From Mucilaginibacter polytrichastri (GTDB lineage Bacteria; Bacteroidota; Bacteroidia; Sphingobacteriales; Sphingobacteriaceae): 64,000 nt of DNA. The notes under the pieces were generated by a model. That model searched no databases. It was given only the letters and a program-made list of their open reading frames with translations, and was not told the origin of the DNA. A program made the position numbers and the translations under genes. Where the stretch lies: NCBI RefSeq assembly GCF_001911425.1, contig NZ_MPPL01000001.1:3241273-3305272 (forward strand), written 5' to 3'. Positions 18,586 through 27,735 of this stretch are shown in pieces. Numbering within the stretch: position 1 is the first letter of the stretch; the number at the start of each line of letters is the position of its first letter.

Positions 18586-20031
18586 ATGAAACTTAAATAT
18601 ATCTCTATACTACTATCGGGTTCGCTATTGTTAACAATGGTAACATCATGCAAGAAGGAACTTGTAGATACCAATCAAAACCCAAATGCAACTCAGAATC
18701 CACAGCCGGATTACCTGTTAACCGCAGCTATAAAAAACACTGCCGATACTTATTGGGGCGTAAGCAACAATATGGGTGCGGGTTTGCTGATTGTACAGCA
18801 TTGGGCCAAAATTCAATACACAGATCCCGACAGGTATATTTTTACCAATACCTCGTTTCAAGATCTTTGGAGCATTGGCTACTCTAAAAGTATAGTTAAC
18901 CTAAATAAGATCATTTCTTTGGCAGACGCTCAGGCTAACCCCAATTACAAGGGAGTAGCACTGGTACTGCGTTCGTGGGTATTTACACTGCTTACCGATC
19001 AATATGGCAATGTTCCTTACAAACAGGCCATTAACATTGATCAGTACCTTACTCCTGCTTACGATACGCAAAGGGATGTTTATTTCGCATTACTTGATGA
19101 TTTGAAAGCAGCACAGGCAGATCTTGACCCTAATGGCAAAGCAATTGCCGGTGATGTTGTTTACACAAATAATATCTCTGCATGGAAAAAATTCGCCAAT
19201 TCACTGCGTTTAAGAATAGCTTTACGCATTGCTGACCGCGAACCTGCTAAAGCTCAACAAGTTTTAGCCGATATTCAGGCCGAGGGAAGCGGTTATATTA
19301 GCTCAAATGCAGGCATGGCACAAATGGTTTATCTCGACTCGCCTAATCAAAACCCGATCAGCAATTTGTTTGATACCCGCGATGACTATCGCATCAGTAA
19401 AACTATTGTCGACAAATTATTTGAACTGAACGACCCGCGTTTGCCAATTTACGCAAGCCCAACAGCAGACGCAACTCCGCAAACTTACGTGGGTATTCCC
19501 AATGGTTTGTTAGTTGGCGATGCCAGTAACCTGGGTTTAAGTAAAACATCTAAACCAGGTGCATATTTCCGGGCGCCACATGCACCGGCAGTAATAATGA
19601 GTTATGCCGAAGTTTTATTTGATCAGGCTGAGGCCGTAGCCCGCGGATTTATATCAGGAGACGCTGCCGGTTTGTATAATCAGGCCGTAACTGCCTCGCT
19701 CAACCAGTACGGCATTACCGATAACACAGTTTTAAATAATTATTTAGCACAGGCATCGGTTAAATATGACGCTTCAAATTATAAAAAATCAATAGGTAAC
19801 CAAAAGTGGATTGCGCTGTTTGGCGAAGGCCTTGAGGCATTTGCGGAATGGCGTAGGCTTGACTACCCGCAATTACAACCTGCTGTTGCAGGTACACTAA
19901 ATGGCAAAATACCTGTAAGATTCATATATCCTGGAACGGAGCAATCACTTAACGGCACAAGCTATACGGCCGCGGTTGCAAATCAAGGTCCGGACGTTTT
20001 AACCACTAAACTTTGGTTCGATGTAAATTAA
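18586..20031 (+). CDS. SusD/RagB family outer-membrane lipoprotein
   Basis: 481 residues. The lipoprotein signal has a lipobox at TMVTSC, placing Cys at residue 22, followed by KKELVDTNQNPN. The helical body has the SusD-like (SusD-like_2 type) features ALVLRSWVFTLLTDQYGNVPY and GEGLEAFAEWRRLDYPQL. It caps the SusC barrel at the cell surface and delivers ligand. It follows SusC by 5 nt in one operon, and a terminator at 20092-20125 closes the unit. Confidence 0.92.
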   Translation: MKLKYISILLSGSLLLTMVTSCKKELVDTNQNPNATQNPQPDYLLTAAIKNTADTYWGVSNNMGAGLLIVQHWAKIQYTDPDRYIFTNTSFQDLWSIGYSKSIVNLNKIISLADAQANPNYKGVALVLRSWVFTLLTDQYGNVPYKQAINIDQYLTPAYDTQRDVYFALLDDLKAAQADLDPNGKAIAGDVVYTNNISAWKKFANSLRLRIALRIADREPAKAQQVLADIQAEGSGYISSNAGMAQMVYLDSPNQNPISNLFDTRDDYRISKTIVDKLFELNDPRLPIYASPTADATPQTYVGIPNGLLVGDASNLGLSKTSKPGAYFRAPHAPAVIMSYAEVLFDQAEAVARGFISGDAAGLYNQAVTASLNQYGITDNTVLNNYLAQASVKYDASNYKKSIGNQKWIALFGEGLEAFAEWRRLDYPQLQPAVAGTLNGKIPVRFIYPGTEQSLNGTSYTAAVANQGPDVLTTKLWFDVN

Positions 20032-20091
20032 TTCTCTACGTTAATCTAAATATTTAATTTAGGTATTGCTTAATGAACTGATTTTTTAATT

Positions 20092-20125
20092 AAAGGCGAT
20101 TAGGCAAAAAACTAATCGCCTTTTT
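20092..20125 (+). terminator. Intrinsic terminator of the susCD operon
   Basis: AAAGGCGATTAG pairs with CTAATCGCCTTT around GCAAAAAA, followed by a T-run. It lies 60 nt after the SusD stop. Confidence 0.8.
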
Positions 20126-20539
20126 ATATAAACATGCTACACAAGAATCAATAAAAATATCCTTAAAATAGATTGAGGCTTTATTATTCAATTCAGTTAC
20201 ACGAGAGCAGTGTCTTTATATTCATTGCCAATTGTTGTGTTTAAGGTTTTAGTTAAAGGTGCTGTCGATAAAGGGGGTGAGTATCTGATGGAGCAATACC
20301 CCTAATTCATCATAATGAGGCCTATTTGTTAGATCAAGATACTTTAAATAGTTTTGCAAACGAAAAAAGTTGAGTAGTACTGTAAATAACTCAACTTTTC
20401 CCAGCTCCCGATAGTATCGTTTTTTCGAACCAATTTATTGAGAAATTAAGAAGAATTGGAAATTTGGGGAAAGATGCTTTAAAAGAGCGTAACTGAATAC
20501 ATATTTTAGCGCTCATAATATCAATCGCTTTTATACTTT
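20126..20539. other. Gap before the serine hydrolase gene
   Basis: It contains a second terminator-like hairpin (20365-20375 with 20389-20399, 13-nt loop, T-run within the 3' arm). A short frame before 20494 reads FIEKLRRIGNLGKDALKERN then stop. This looks like the tail of a lost protein, but I cannot assign it. Confidence 0.35.
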
Positions 20540-22030
20540 ATGAAATTTAAATTTTTTACTTTATCACTGTTAATTCAATTAGCCTTAATAACTGCATCTG
20601 CTATTGCACAACAACTTTCCACTTCAGACAGCATAGATAATTTTATCAAAGCTAAAATGCTACAGCGCCATATACCGGGCTTGCAGCTAGCAGTAGTGCG
20701 TAATGGCAAAATTATTAAAGATATTACCTTTGGCACAGCCAACCTGGAATACAATATAAAGGCTACTGATCAGACCATCTTTTCTGTTAACTCCATCACC
20801 AAAGCTTTTGTAGGTGTGGCCGTGATGCAACTGGCCGAGGAACATAAGCTAAAAATTACCGATCCACTTTCCCGTTACCTGGATAGCCTACCTGATACCT
20901 GGAAGAATATTACGTTGCAACAAGTCCTGACACATACCTCTGGCCTGCCAGATATTCTGGATGCCGAAGAGCAGGTAATAGGCCACAACAATGAACTGGA
21001 AGCCATGCAGAAAGTAAAGATGCTACCCATTGAGTTTAAGCCGGGCGAGAAGTTCCGTTATAACCAAACCGGATATGTGCTCGTTGGGCAGATTATTACC
21101 AAACTGAGTGGTATGCACTTTACCCAATTCATTGAAGAACGGCAGTTCAAAATAGCAGGAATGAAACTAACGCGCTTTGGTGATTCTTATGATGTGATAC
21201 CCAACTATGCAGGTGCTTATACCATGACCCGGCAGATGGGTGATGACTTTGTGCGAAATAGAACCCCAGGCCAGGCGTATATGCAATTCCCGATATTTTT
21301 CAGAACAGCAGCTGGCATTCAATCTACTGCTACCGATATGGCTAACTGGGTAATTGCGTTAAAAAGTGGAAAGCTGCTCAAGCAAGCCTCCAGCATTGAT
21401 CTGCTATGGACACCGGCTATCCTGATTAATGGCAAAATTGGAGGCTTTAATAGACTCACCAATGGTTATGCGCTGGGCTGGCCTACTGTAACTCGGGAGG
21501 AGCACCCTGCGGTTGGCCCGGTGGGTGGCGGCAGATCGGCGCTGTTTGTCTATTTAAAGGATGACCTTTCTATTATAGTGCTTACCAATTTGTTGCAAGG
21601 CAATCCGGATCAATTCATTGACGAGATTGCGGGCTACTATATTCCTGAAATGCACGAGGCCAACGGTTTTGGCTTGCCGAAAAATCTGAAAAAATTAAGA
21701 GCCGGGCTATTGCAGCAAGGATTTGACCAAGCGATACCAGTTGCCGCCCATTTAAAAAAGAATGACCCAACTTTTAGCCTGAGCGAGAACGAACTTAACG
21801 GCTGGGGTTATCAGCTTTTAGGTCAAAAAAATATACTCGCAGCCCTGTCCATCTTCAAGTTAAACGTGTCGATGTATCCGCAGAGTGCAAACGCTTATGA
21901 TAGCCTGGCCGAAGTGTTGGAAGCTGCTAATAACCCAACATTAGCACTGGTTAACTATAAAAAGTCGTTGGCCTTGGATCCGCAAAATAAACATGCGGCT
22001 ACCCGGATAGAAGCACTTACAGCCAGGTAA
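20540..22030 (+). CDS. Serine hydrolase, class C beta-lactamase / penicillin-binding-protein-like, exported
   Basis: 496 residues. Signal peptide 1-24 (ending AIAQ). The beta-lactamase-related domain has the nucleophile motif S85-I-T-K88 in FSVNSITKAF and the segment LTHTSGLPDI. The second motif region, FRYNQTGYVLVG, has Tyr-Asn-Gln where Tyr-x-Asn is usual. The third is VGPVGGGRSALFV, with no HTG or KTG. A helical tail (about 380-496) ends in a tetratricopeptide-like repeat (NAYDSLAEVLEAANNPTLAL). Members act as peptidases or esterases in the periplasm. The altered motifs make a true beta-lactamase unlikely. It is monocistronic, in the accessory region. Confidence 0.85.
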   Translation: MKFKFFTLSLLIQLALITASAIAQQLSTSDSIDNFIKAKMLQRHIPGLQLAVVRNGKIIKDITFGTANLEYNIKATDQTIFSVNSITKAFVGVAVMQLAEEHKLKITDPLSRYLDSLPDTWKNITLQQVLTHTSGLPDILDAEEQVIGHNNELEAMQKVKMLPIEFKPGEKFRYNQTGYVLVGQIITKLSGMHFTQFIEERQFKIAGMKLTRFGDSYDVIPNYAGAYTMTRQMGDDFVRNRTPGQAYMQFPIFFRTAAGIQSTATDMANWVIALKSGKLLKQASSIDLLWTPAILINGKIGGFNRLTNGYALGWPTVTREEHPAVGPVGGGRSALFVYLKDDLSIIVLTNLLQGNPDQFIDEIAGYYIPEMHEANGFGLPKNLKKLRAGLLQQGFDQAIPVAAHLKKNDPTFSLSENELNGWGYQLLGQKNILAALSIFKLNVSMYPQSANAYDSLAEVLEAANNPTLALVNYKKSLALDPQNKHAATRIEALTAR

Positions 22031-22089
22031 TTTGGGTTAGTAATAAAAAATTAACCGAAGCATCTAAATTAGCAAATCATCCTTTAATC

Positions 22090-22130
22090 ATTGGCTCAAT
22101 TAAGGCTATTTTAGCCTTAATTGAGCCAAT
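22090..22130. terminator. Perfect 19-bp inverted repeat
   Basis: 22090-22108 pairs perfectly with 22112-22130 around TTT. There is no T-run after it, but it lies 60 nt after the serine-hydrolase stop and probably ends that transcript. Confidence 0.5.
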
Positions 22131-22190
22131 GTAACTCCCGCTAATGCTCCAGTTAAGATTATAAACTCCATTAATTTTATCAATTATATT

Positions 22191-22355
22191 CTAAGCATTT
22201 ATAATAGCCTCTACATCAGCAAATAAAGGCTGACCGATTGCTTGTTCCTTATACTTGAAAATTAGCTTGTTAGGAGAAATCGTAATGGGCTTTTCATTCT
22301 TATTTGAGCTAATTACGTTATTTTCCGCATTCCTTCCGGCTCCACTTAAGGAGAT
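22191..22355 (-). pseudogene. C-terminal fragment of an unidentified protein next to the att-like site
   Basis: The minus strand is open across the tmRNA-like repeat. It gives a protein-like tail including SNKNEKPITISPNKLIFKYK and EQAIGQPLFADVEAIINA, then a TAG at 22191-22193. There is no start codon; the frame begins at a stop just beyond the repeat. It may be the end of a gene truncated by integration or deletion at the repeat. The family is not recognised. Confidence 0.3.
22335..22346 (+). repeat. tmRNA 3' end, candidate att core copy 3 (distal boundary)
   Basis: TCCGGCTCCACT is identical to the last bases of ssrA at 6545-6556, and the bases before it (CCT) are also nearly conserved. A terminator hairpin follows at once, as after ssrA itself. 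It probably marks the far edge of an element integrated at ssrA. Confidence 0.5.
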
Positions 22356-22380
22356 AGTGAATTATGATTATCTCCTTTTT
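22348..22380 (+). terminator. Intrinsic terminator after the distal att-like site
   Basis: AAGGAGATA pairs with TATCTCCTT around a 12-nt loop, followed by T. It may be the original ssrA terminator displaced by integration. Confidence 0.6.
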
Positions 22381-22531
22381 ATGCGATTAACACATTGGGA
22401 TAACTAATTTAATTTTTTGTTAAAAAAGCAGGCATCCGACTTTTATTTACGCCGTTAACCATACCATAGAAAATCGGATATTTATAAACGTTCTAAGATT
22501 CAGACCGTTGCCAACTATTGAGGTTAATTTA

Positions 22532-23401
22532 CTAATGGCGCGGTTTACGCTTCAGAACGCCTCCGGCTGCTTCTTTGATGGTGCTGGTAAAAATAAATGC
22601 TTTGGGATCTATATCATGTACCAGGTTACGCAAGCGGCGTACTTCAAGGCGTGTTACAATGGTAAAAACAATGTCTACCGGTTGGCTAATATCAAAGCTT
22701 TCTTTTAAAAAGCCGCGTTCGCCTTTAAAAACAGTTATGCCGCGGCCAAGCGACATTACCAATTGTTCTTTAACCTGCGTGCTTTCGCTCGAAATAATGG
22801 TTACGCCCGTATATTCTTCCAGGCCTTCAATTACAAAGTTAATAGTGCGCGATGCCGTGTAGTAAGTTAAGATAGAGTATAAAGCTGTTGGCAGCCCCAG
22901 TTCAATGGCGGCAATAAGAAATATAATAATGTTGATGCCTAAAATAATTTCGCTGATGGTGAAACTAATGCGACGGCCGGTGTATAATGCCAACACCTCG
23001 ATGCCATCAAGCGCGCAACCTCCGCGTATAGCAAGGCCTACGCCAATACCCATAAAGGCACCACCAAATATAGATACCAGTAATTTATCGGATGTAATTT
23101 GCGGATAAGGAACAAAGGATAAACATAACCCCAATCCTATTACTGCTATAAAGGTTTTAATAGCAAAGCTTTTATTCACTTGGAATGCCCCCATGAGAAT
23201 AAAGGGAATATTACATATTACAATTACGTAAGCAATATTAAAATGATAAAGCTCGTGCAATAGAAGTGATATACCGGTAACACCACCATCAAAAAACTGA
23301 TTGGGTACCAGAAAACTTTTAAGGGCAAACCCGCAAAATAATATACCTGCCACAATATAAACGGTATCAATAAGCCAATGGGGTAATTGCGGTTGTTTCA
23401 C
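22532..23401 (-). CDS. YitT family membrane protein with DUF2179 domain
   Basis: 289 residues. Five or six hydrophobic helices span about residues 10-200 (LIDTVYIVAGILFCGFALK, AYVIVICNIPFILMG, IILGINIIIFLIAAIELG). The motif VPNQFFDGGVTGISLLL is typical of the YitT family. The last about 85 residues form a soluble DUF2179 domain (GRGITVFKGERGF, VFTIVTRLEVRRL). The family is widespread and of unknown function, possibly transport. It begins 13 nt after the HD-domain gene and is likely cotranscribed with it. Confidence 0.85.
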   Translation of the reverse strand: MKQPQLPHWLIDTVYIVAGILFCGFALKSFLVPNQFFDGGVTGISLLLHELYHFNIAYVIVICNIPFILMGAFQVNKSFAIKTFIAVIGLGLCLSFVPYPQITSDKLLVSIFGGAFMGIGVGLAIRGGCALDGIEVLALYTGRRISFTISEIILGINIIIFLIAAIELGLPTALYSILTYYTASRTINFVIEGLEEYTGVTIISSESTQVKEQLVMSLGRGITVFKGERGFLKESFDISQPVDIVFTIVTRLEVRRLRNLVHDIDPKAFIFTSTIKEAAGGVLKRKPRH

Positions 23402-23414
23402 TTTAGTTTTATAA

Positions 23415-23993
23415 TTATTTTATCTGCGCTTTAATTGCTGCTAAGTTAATGTCTTTTTGAGCTTGGCGCGAGTTAATTGCAGTTTGGGTAAAAAAATGAT
23501 GATTTTCTAAAAATTTTACCTGTATTAAGTTCCACTCTTGTTTGTTGCTAACAGTGCCGACAGCTAAAAGTTCCTGATATAGTTTATCACTGATAGGCCA
23601 AAAATCCTCGCGGCCCAGGTAATCAAGGTCGGCATCGGCTAATATTTGTTCTAAATGATTTTGAGGTAATTGCGGTACTTTTGTAGCGCGAATTAATGCA
23701 CATAATGTGTCAATTTCATCAGTGCTGTATTCAAAATCGGTTAAACTATCTATTGCTATCCGGCATGATTCTTCTTCATGCTCATCCGTCCTAATCAGAA
23801 AGCCGCTATCATGATACCATGCCGCAGTAAGCAACAGTTTCATTTGCTGCGGGGCTATACCTTCCTGTAAAGCTATCCTTTCAGCTGCGCTGTACACATC
23901 AAGAGTATGATTTACATTATGGTAGGTGAAATGCGCAGATAACTCAGTACGCAGTTTATTCACAATAAATTCTCCCGCCTGTTCAAACAACAT
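23415..23993 (-). CDS. HD-domain phosphohydrolase-like protein
   Basis: 192 residues. HD superfamily metal ligands are visible: YHNVNHTLDV (first His), AAWYHDSGFL (the HD pair, about 65-74) and ADADLDYLG (distal Asp). Such proteins hydrolyse phosphate esters, nucleotides or cyclic di-nucleotides. There is no second domain to show the substrate. It heads a two-gene minus-strand unit with the YitT gene and is divergent from the sensor-kinase cluster. Confidence 0.75.
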   Translation of the reverse strand: MLFEQAGEFIVNKLRTELSAHFTYHNVNHTLDVYSAAERIALQEGIAPQQMKLLLTAAWYHDSGFLIRTDEHEEESCRIAIDSLTDFEYSTDEIDTLCALIRATKVPQLPQNHLEQILADADLDYLGREDFWPISDKLYQELLAVGTVSNKQEWNLIQVKFLENHHFFTQTAINSRQAQKDINLAAIKAQIK

Positions 23994-24216
23994 CTTTGCC
24001 GTGTTTTGCCGTGCTAATATATTTAAATGTTTTCATACGCGATAATACATCTGACTAACCTTGTGGTATATTTTGTTAATCAGATTACTATGTGCACATC
24101 ATTTGTTTATCCGGCTATAAATTGGTTAATTGAGTAATTAATTATCTTGGCTAATTAATGGTCATATCCATTTTAATTAAACGAATACCAATCATCCTAT
24201 AAATTTAATATAAGTA

Positions 24217-25524
24217 ATGTATATAATTTACTTCCTCGCAGCATTTTTGCTGACACTCCGTTTAAAAAAGATATTGAGTAATACACCGATGTATTATAAA
24301 TGGAAGAATCAGCTCAATTACGCCTGGGGAATTTGGGTTATTTATGCTATTGCACAAAGCACATTGGGTGGCATTGCCATTAGCATAGTTGGTTGCCTGG
24401 TGTTGCTTGGTCTGTTGCAATATTTAAACAGGGAACCCGATTTTGAACCCTTTAAGTTTTATATCGATGCACACTATCCATTAGTTGCTGTTGGTTTATT
24501 AGATGCCCTTACCGAATTAATAGCCCCCGATTTTCATGATAAATGGAACAGTTACTTTGGTTTTGCGACACTGGCTGCTTTTGCCTGGATATACACCCGT
24601 TGGCTTAACTCTAAAAAACAACGCGAAGAGTTACAAATAGCAACCCAGCGGAACACCGAATTAGACAGGCTTGTAACCGAACGTACTGCCGAACTTACCA
24701 AACAAAAAAATGAGTTGCAGGAAACAGTAAAACTTTTACAGGCTACCCAAGCGCAATTAATTCAACAGGAAAAACTGGCCTCGCTGGGCGAACTTACCGC
24801 CGGCATTGCGCATGAGATACAGAACCCGCTAAACTTTGTGAATAACTTTTCGGAGGTAAGTATGGAACTTATTGATGAAATGGAGGAAGAGTTAAACAAA
24901 GGCGATACCAAAGAGGCTATTGCTATTGCCACTGATATTAAGCAAAACCTGGAAAAAATTATCCACCATGGCAAACGTGCCGATGGCATTGTTAAGGGTA
25001 TGCTGCAACACAGCCGTTCTGGTGGCGACGTTAAAGAGCCTACGGATATCAACAAATTGGCCGATGAATACCTGCGCCTTGCCTACCACGGCCTGCGTGC
25101 CAAAGACAAACTGTTTAATGCCGAACTGGTAACCCATTTTACCGAAAACTTACCCGAGGTAAACATCATATCGCAGGATGTGGGCAGGGTTTTGCTCAAT
25201 TTGTTTAACAACGCTTTTTATGCCACCCAGCACAAAAAGGCAAATGCCGGTGCAGATTATAAACCAACAATTGAACTGAGCACAACACTGGATGGCAAAA
25301 ATATCAGGATAACAGTAAAAGATAATGGAATGGGTATCCCCGATGCTATCAGGGATAAAATTATGCAGCCTTTCTTTACTACTAAACCTACTGGCGAGGG
25401 TACTGGTTTAGGCTTATCACTTAGCTATGATATTATTGTTAAAGGGCACGGCGGGAATATTGAGATAGAAAGCAAGGAAGGTGAATTTACAGAGTTTATA
25501 ATCTCCTTACCCTTAGCAAAATAG
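24217..25524 (+). CDS. Membrane sensor histidine kinase (first of three)
   Basis: 435 residues. The N-terminus has about four hydrophobic helices (residues 1-130), then a coiled coil (TERTAELTKQKNELQETVKL). The dimerisation/phosphoacceptor helix is ASLGELTAGIAHEIQNPLNF, where His is the phosphorylated residue. The HATPase domain has N box NLFNNAFYA, G1 DNGMGIPD and G2 GEGTGLGLSLSYDI. It autophosphorylates and would pass phosphate to one of the receivers 4-6 kb downstream. It shares its whole kinase module with the next two genes but has a different, shorter sensor. The gap to the next gene is 69 nt. Confidence 0.9.
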   Translation: MYIIYFLAAFLLTLRLKKILSNTPMYYKWKNQLNYAWGIWVIYAIAQSTLGGIAISIVGCLVLLGLLQYLNREPDFEPFKFYIDAHYPLVAVGLLDALTELIAPDFHDKWNSYFGFATLAAFAWIYTRWLNSKKQREELQIATQRNTELDRLVTERTAELTKQKNELQETVKLLQATQAQLIQQEKLASLGELTAGIAHEIQNPLNFVNNFSEVSMELIDEMEEELNKGDTKEAIAIATDIKQNLEKIIHHGKRADGIVKGMLQHSRSGGDVKEPTDINKLADEYLRLAYHGLRAKDKLFNAELVTHFTENLPEVNIISQDVGRVLLNLFNNAFYATQHKKANAGADYKPTIELSTTLDGKNIRITVKDNGMGIPDAIRDKIMQPFFTTKPTGEGTGLGLSLSYDIIVKGHGGNIEIESKEGEFTEFIISLPLAK

Positions 25525-25593
25525 GCATTGTAGCAAGAGCTTTAAGTTGTGAAAGTTCATGATTACTGTTATCTTAGCCTCAACCCTAATTAA

Positions 25594-27735
25594 ATGACAC
25601 TTAACCCTTTCCAGTTACTTTTTGCTATTCTTTTTACGCTTACTTTAACTGTTAAGGCGCAAGTAAAACCTGTTAACTATAATGCTATGCCTGCTAATGG
25701 CATTACGCTGGATACAGGATGGCGTTACAGCCCCCAGGATAATCCCCAATTTGCAGAGCCTGCTTTCAACGATGCTTCGTGGGGGGGCATTAACCCAATA
25801 TATCCGCCACATCGTATTCCACAACTTAAGGGAGCTAAAATAGGTTGGTTAAGGTTGCATTTTAAAACCGGGCCTAATTTGGGCAGCAGGCCATTTATTT
25901 TTGATATGTTGCAAAGCGCTGCTTCCGAAATATACCTTGATGGGAAATTAATAGGTAAATACGGTACCCTAAGTGCCAATCCATCAAATGTAGTACCGCT
26001 TGGCCTCAACCTCCAAAATCAGGAAGTTTATCTTACACAGGGTGCCGAACACGTATTTGCAGTAAGAATTGCACCCTGGCGCGGCCCTGCCATAAACTCC
26101 AACTGGTTGTATTTGTGCCAAATAACACTCATAGATGCTAATCAATATATAGAAATAACCAAAACAACCATTAAAGGCGATGAAGTTTATATTGCGCTCA
26201 CTTCCGTTTTTTTCCTGTTAAGCCTGCTCCATCTCGCTTTTTACAGGTATGACCCCACACAACGGGCCAATCTTTTTTTTGCAGTATATGCCATAATTTC
26301 AACCTTAGGATTTTTGGGAGTGGTTATGCAAGGCGAGGTTCAGGATTGTAGAATTTGGCTGTGCGTATATGTCCCAGCTTTTTTAACTACGTTAATGGGG
26401 GCCGTATGGGTAATCAGGGCTTTGGGTACTTTATTCAGTTTCAAAATAAACCGACTTGAAATAGGCTTATGGTGTGTTTATATCATTACTTCATTCTTAA
26501 TTATATTTTGGCAAATCAATAGGCCCTTTTTTACAGGGCTTATCATTTTTGGCCTGGTACAAATATGGCTTACGGTTAAGGCCTTACGTATGAAAAAACG
26601 TGGTGCCGGTATTATCGCTTCCGGCTTTGCAGTTTCTGTAGTAGCGCTAGCCCCATTTTTATTCGGGGTAACCATTAGCGACCTCACGCATCAGCTATTA
26701 ATTCTGATCTTATTTTTGGCACCTGCATTGGGCATATCGCTTTACCTGGCCCGTGAATTTGCGCTGGATAGCAGCCTGCTGCGCAAAAAACTGGTACAGG
26801 TAGAAACGCTTTCGGTACAAAATTTGGCGCAGGAGCAGGAGAAACAACAATTGCTTGCCCGGCAGAATGACAACCTGGAAAACGAGGTTGCTGTGCGCAC
26901 CAGTGAATTGCAAAGATCGCTCAGTGAACTTAAATCAGCTCAAACCCAGTTGATCCAATCAGAAAAAATGGCTTCACTGGGCGAGCTTACCGCAGGCATT
27001 GCCCACGAGATTCAAAATCCTTTAAACTTTGTCAATAATTTCTCGGACGTAAACCGGGAAATGATAGACGAGCTTAAAGAAGAGTTAAAAGCAGGGAATA
27101 TAGATGAAGCCCTGGCCATTGCCAATGATATTCAGCAAAACGAAGAAAAAATCATTCAGCATGGTAAACGTGCAGATAATATTGTAAAAGGCATGCTGCA
27201 ACACAGCCGCAGCAATACAGGCGAACGGCAGCTTTCGGATATCAATACCATTGCCGATGAATTTTTGAAACTTTCTTACCACGGGCTAAGGGCGAAAGAC
27301 AAATCGTTTAATGCCGATCTGGTTACCCATTTTGCTGAAAGCCTGCCGTCGGTTAATATGGTACCACAAAATATTGGCCGGGTATTACTTAATCTGTTTA
27401 ACAATGCGTTCTACGCGGTTAATCAAAAGAAAAAAATTGCCGGTGCAGACTATAAACCAACAGTTGAAGTCACCACCGTTTTAAAAGATAATTTTATCGA
27501 GATTATAGTTAAGGATAACGGCCAGGGCGTATCTGATGCCATAAAAGATAAAATAATGCAGCCCTTTTTCACTACCAAACCAACAGGAGAAGGTACAGGG
27601 CTTGGTTTATCACTTAGCTATGATATTATAGTTAAAGGGCATTCGGGAAGCATAGCAATAGAAAGTACGGAAGGATTGGGTGCTTCATTTATCATTAAAC
27701 TGCCTTTAACCAGTAAAAACAATGAAAGTGTTTAA
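25594..27735 (+). CDS. Sensor histidine kinase with extracellular beta domain and 7TM region (second of three)
   Basis: 713 residues. Signal peptide 1-22. An extracytoplasmic domain at about 25-190 resembles a galactose-binding-like/sialate-hydrolase-type fold (DTGWRYSPQDNPQFAEPAF, WLRLHF). Seven hydrophobic helices (about 200-390) match the 7TMR-DISM plan. A coiled coil follows, then the kinase core MASLGELTAGIAHEIQNPLN and an HATPase with GEGTGLGLSLSYDI. The 7TM-linked beta domain suggests a carbohydrate-like or small-molecule signal. Its last 14 nt overlap the next kinase gene, so translation is coupled. Confidence 0.9.
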   Translation: MTLNPFQLLFAILFTLTLTVKAQVKPVNYNAMPANGITLDTGWRYSPQDNPQFAEPAFNDASWGGINPIYPPHRIPQLKGAKIGWLRLHFKTGPNLGSRPFIFDMLQSAASEIYLDGKLIGKYGTLSANPSNVVPLGLNLQNQEVYLTQGAEHVFAVRIAPWRGPAINSNWLYLCQITLIDANQYIEITKTTIKGDEVYIALTSVFFLLSLLHLAFYRYDPTQRANLFFAVYAIISTLGFLGVVMQGEVQDCRIWLCVYVPAFLTTLMGAVWVIRALGTLFSFKINRLEIGLWCVYIITSFLIIFWQINRPFFTGLIIFGLVQIWLTVKALRMKKRGAGIIASGFAVSVVALAPFLFGVTISDLTHQLLILILFLAPALGISLYLAREFALDSSLLRKKLVQVETLSVQNLAQEQEKQQLLARQNDNLENEVAVRTSELQRSLSELKSAQTQLIQSEKMASLGELTAGIAHEIQNPLNFVNNFSDVNREMIDELKEELKAGNIDEALAIANDIQQNEEKIIQHGKRADNIVKGMLQHSRSNTGERQLSDINTIADEFLKLSYHGLRAKDKSFNADLVTHFAESLPSVNMVPQNIGRVLLNLFNNAFYAVNQKKKIAGADYKPTVEVTTVLKDNFIEIIVKDNGQGVSDAIKDKIMQPFFTTKPTGEGTGLGLSLSYDIIVKGHSGSIAIESTEGLGASFIIKLPLTSKNNESV

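Noticed and set aside
20380..20494. Short protein-like tail ending LGKDALKERN
   Set aside because: About 35 codons after a stop, no start and no recognised family; mentioned in the gap note only.
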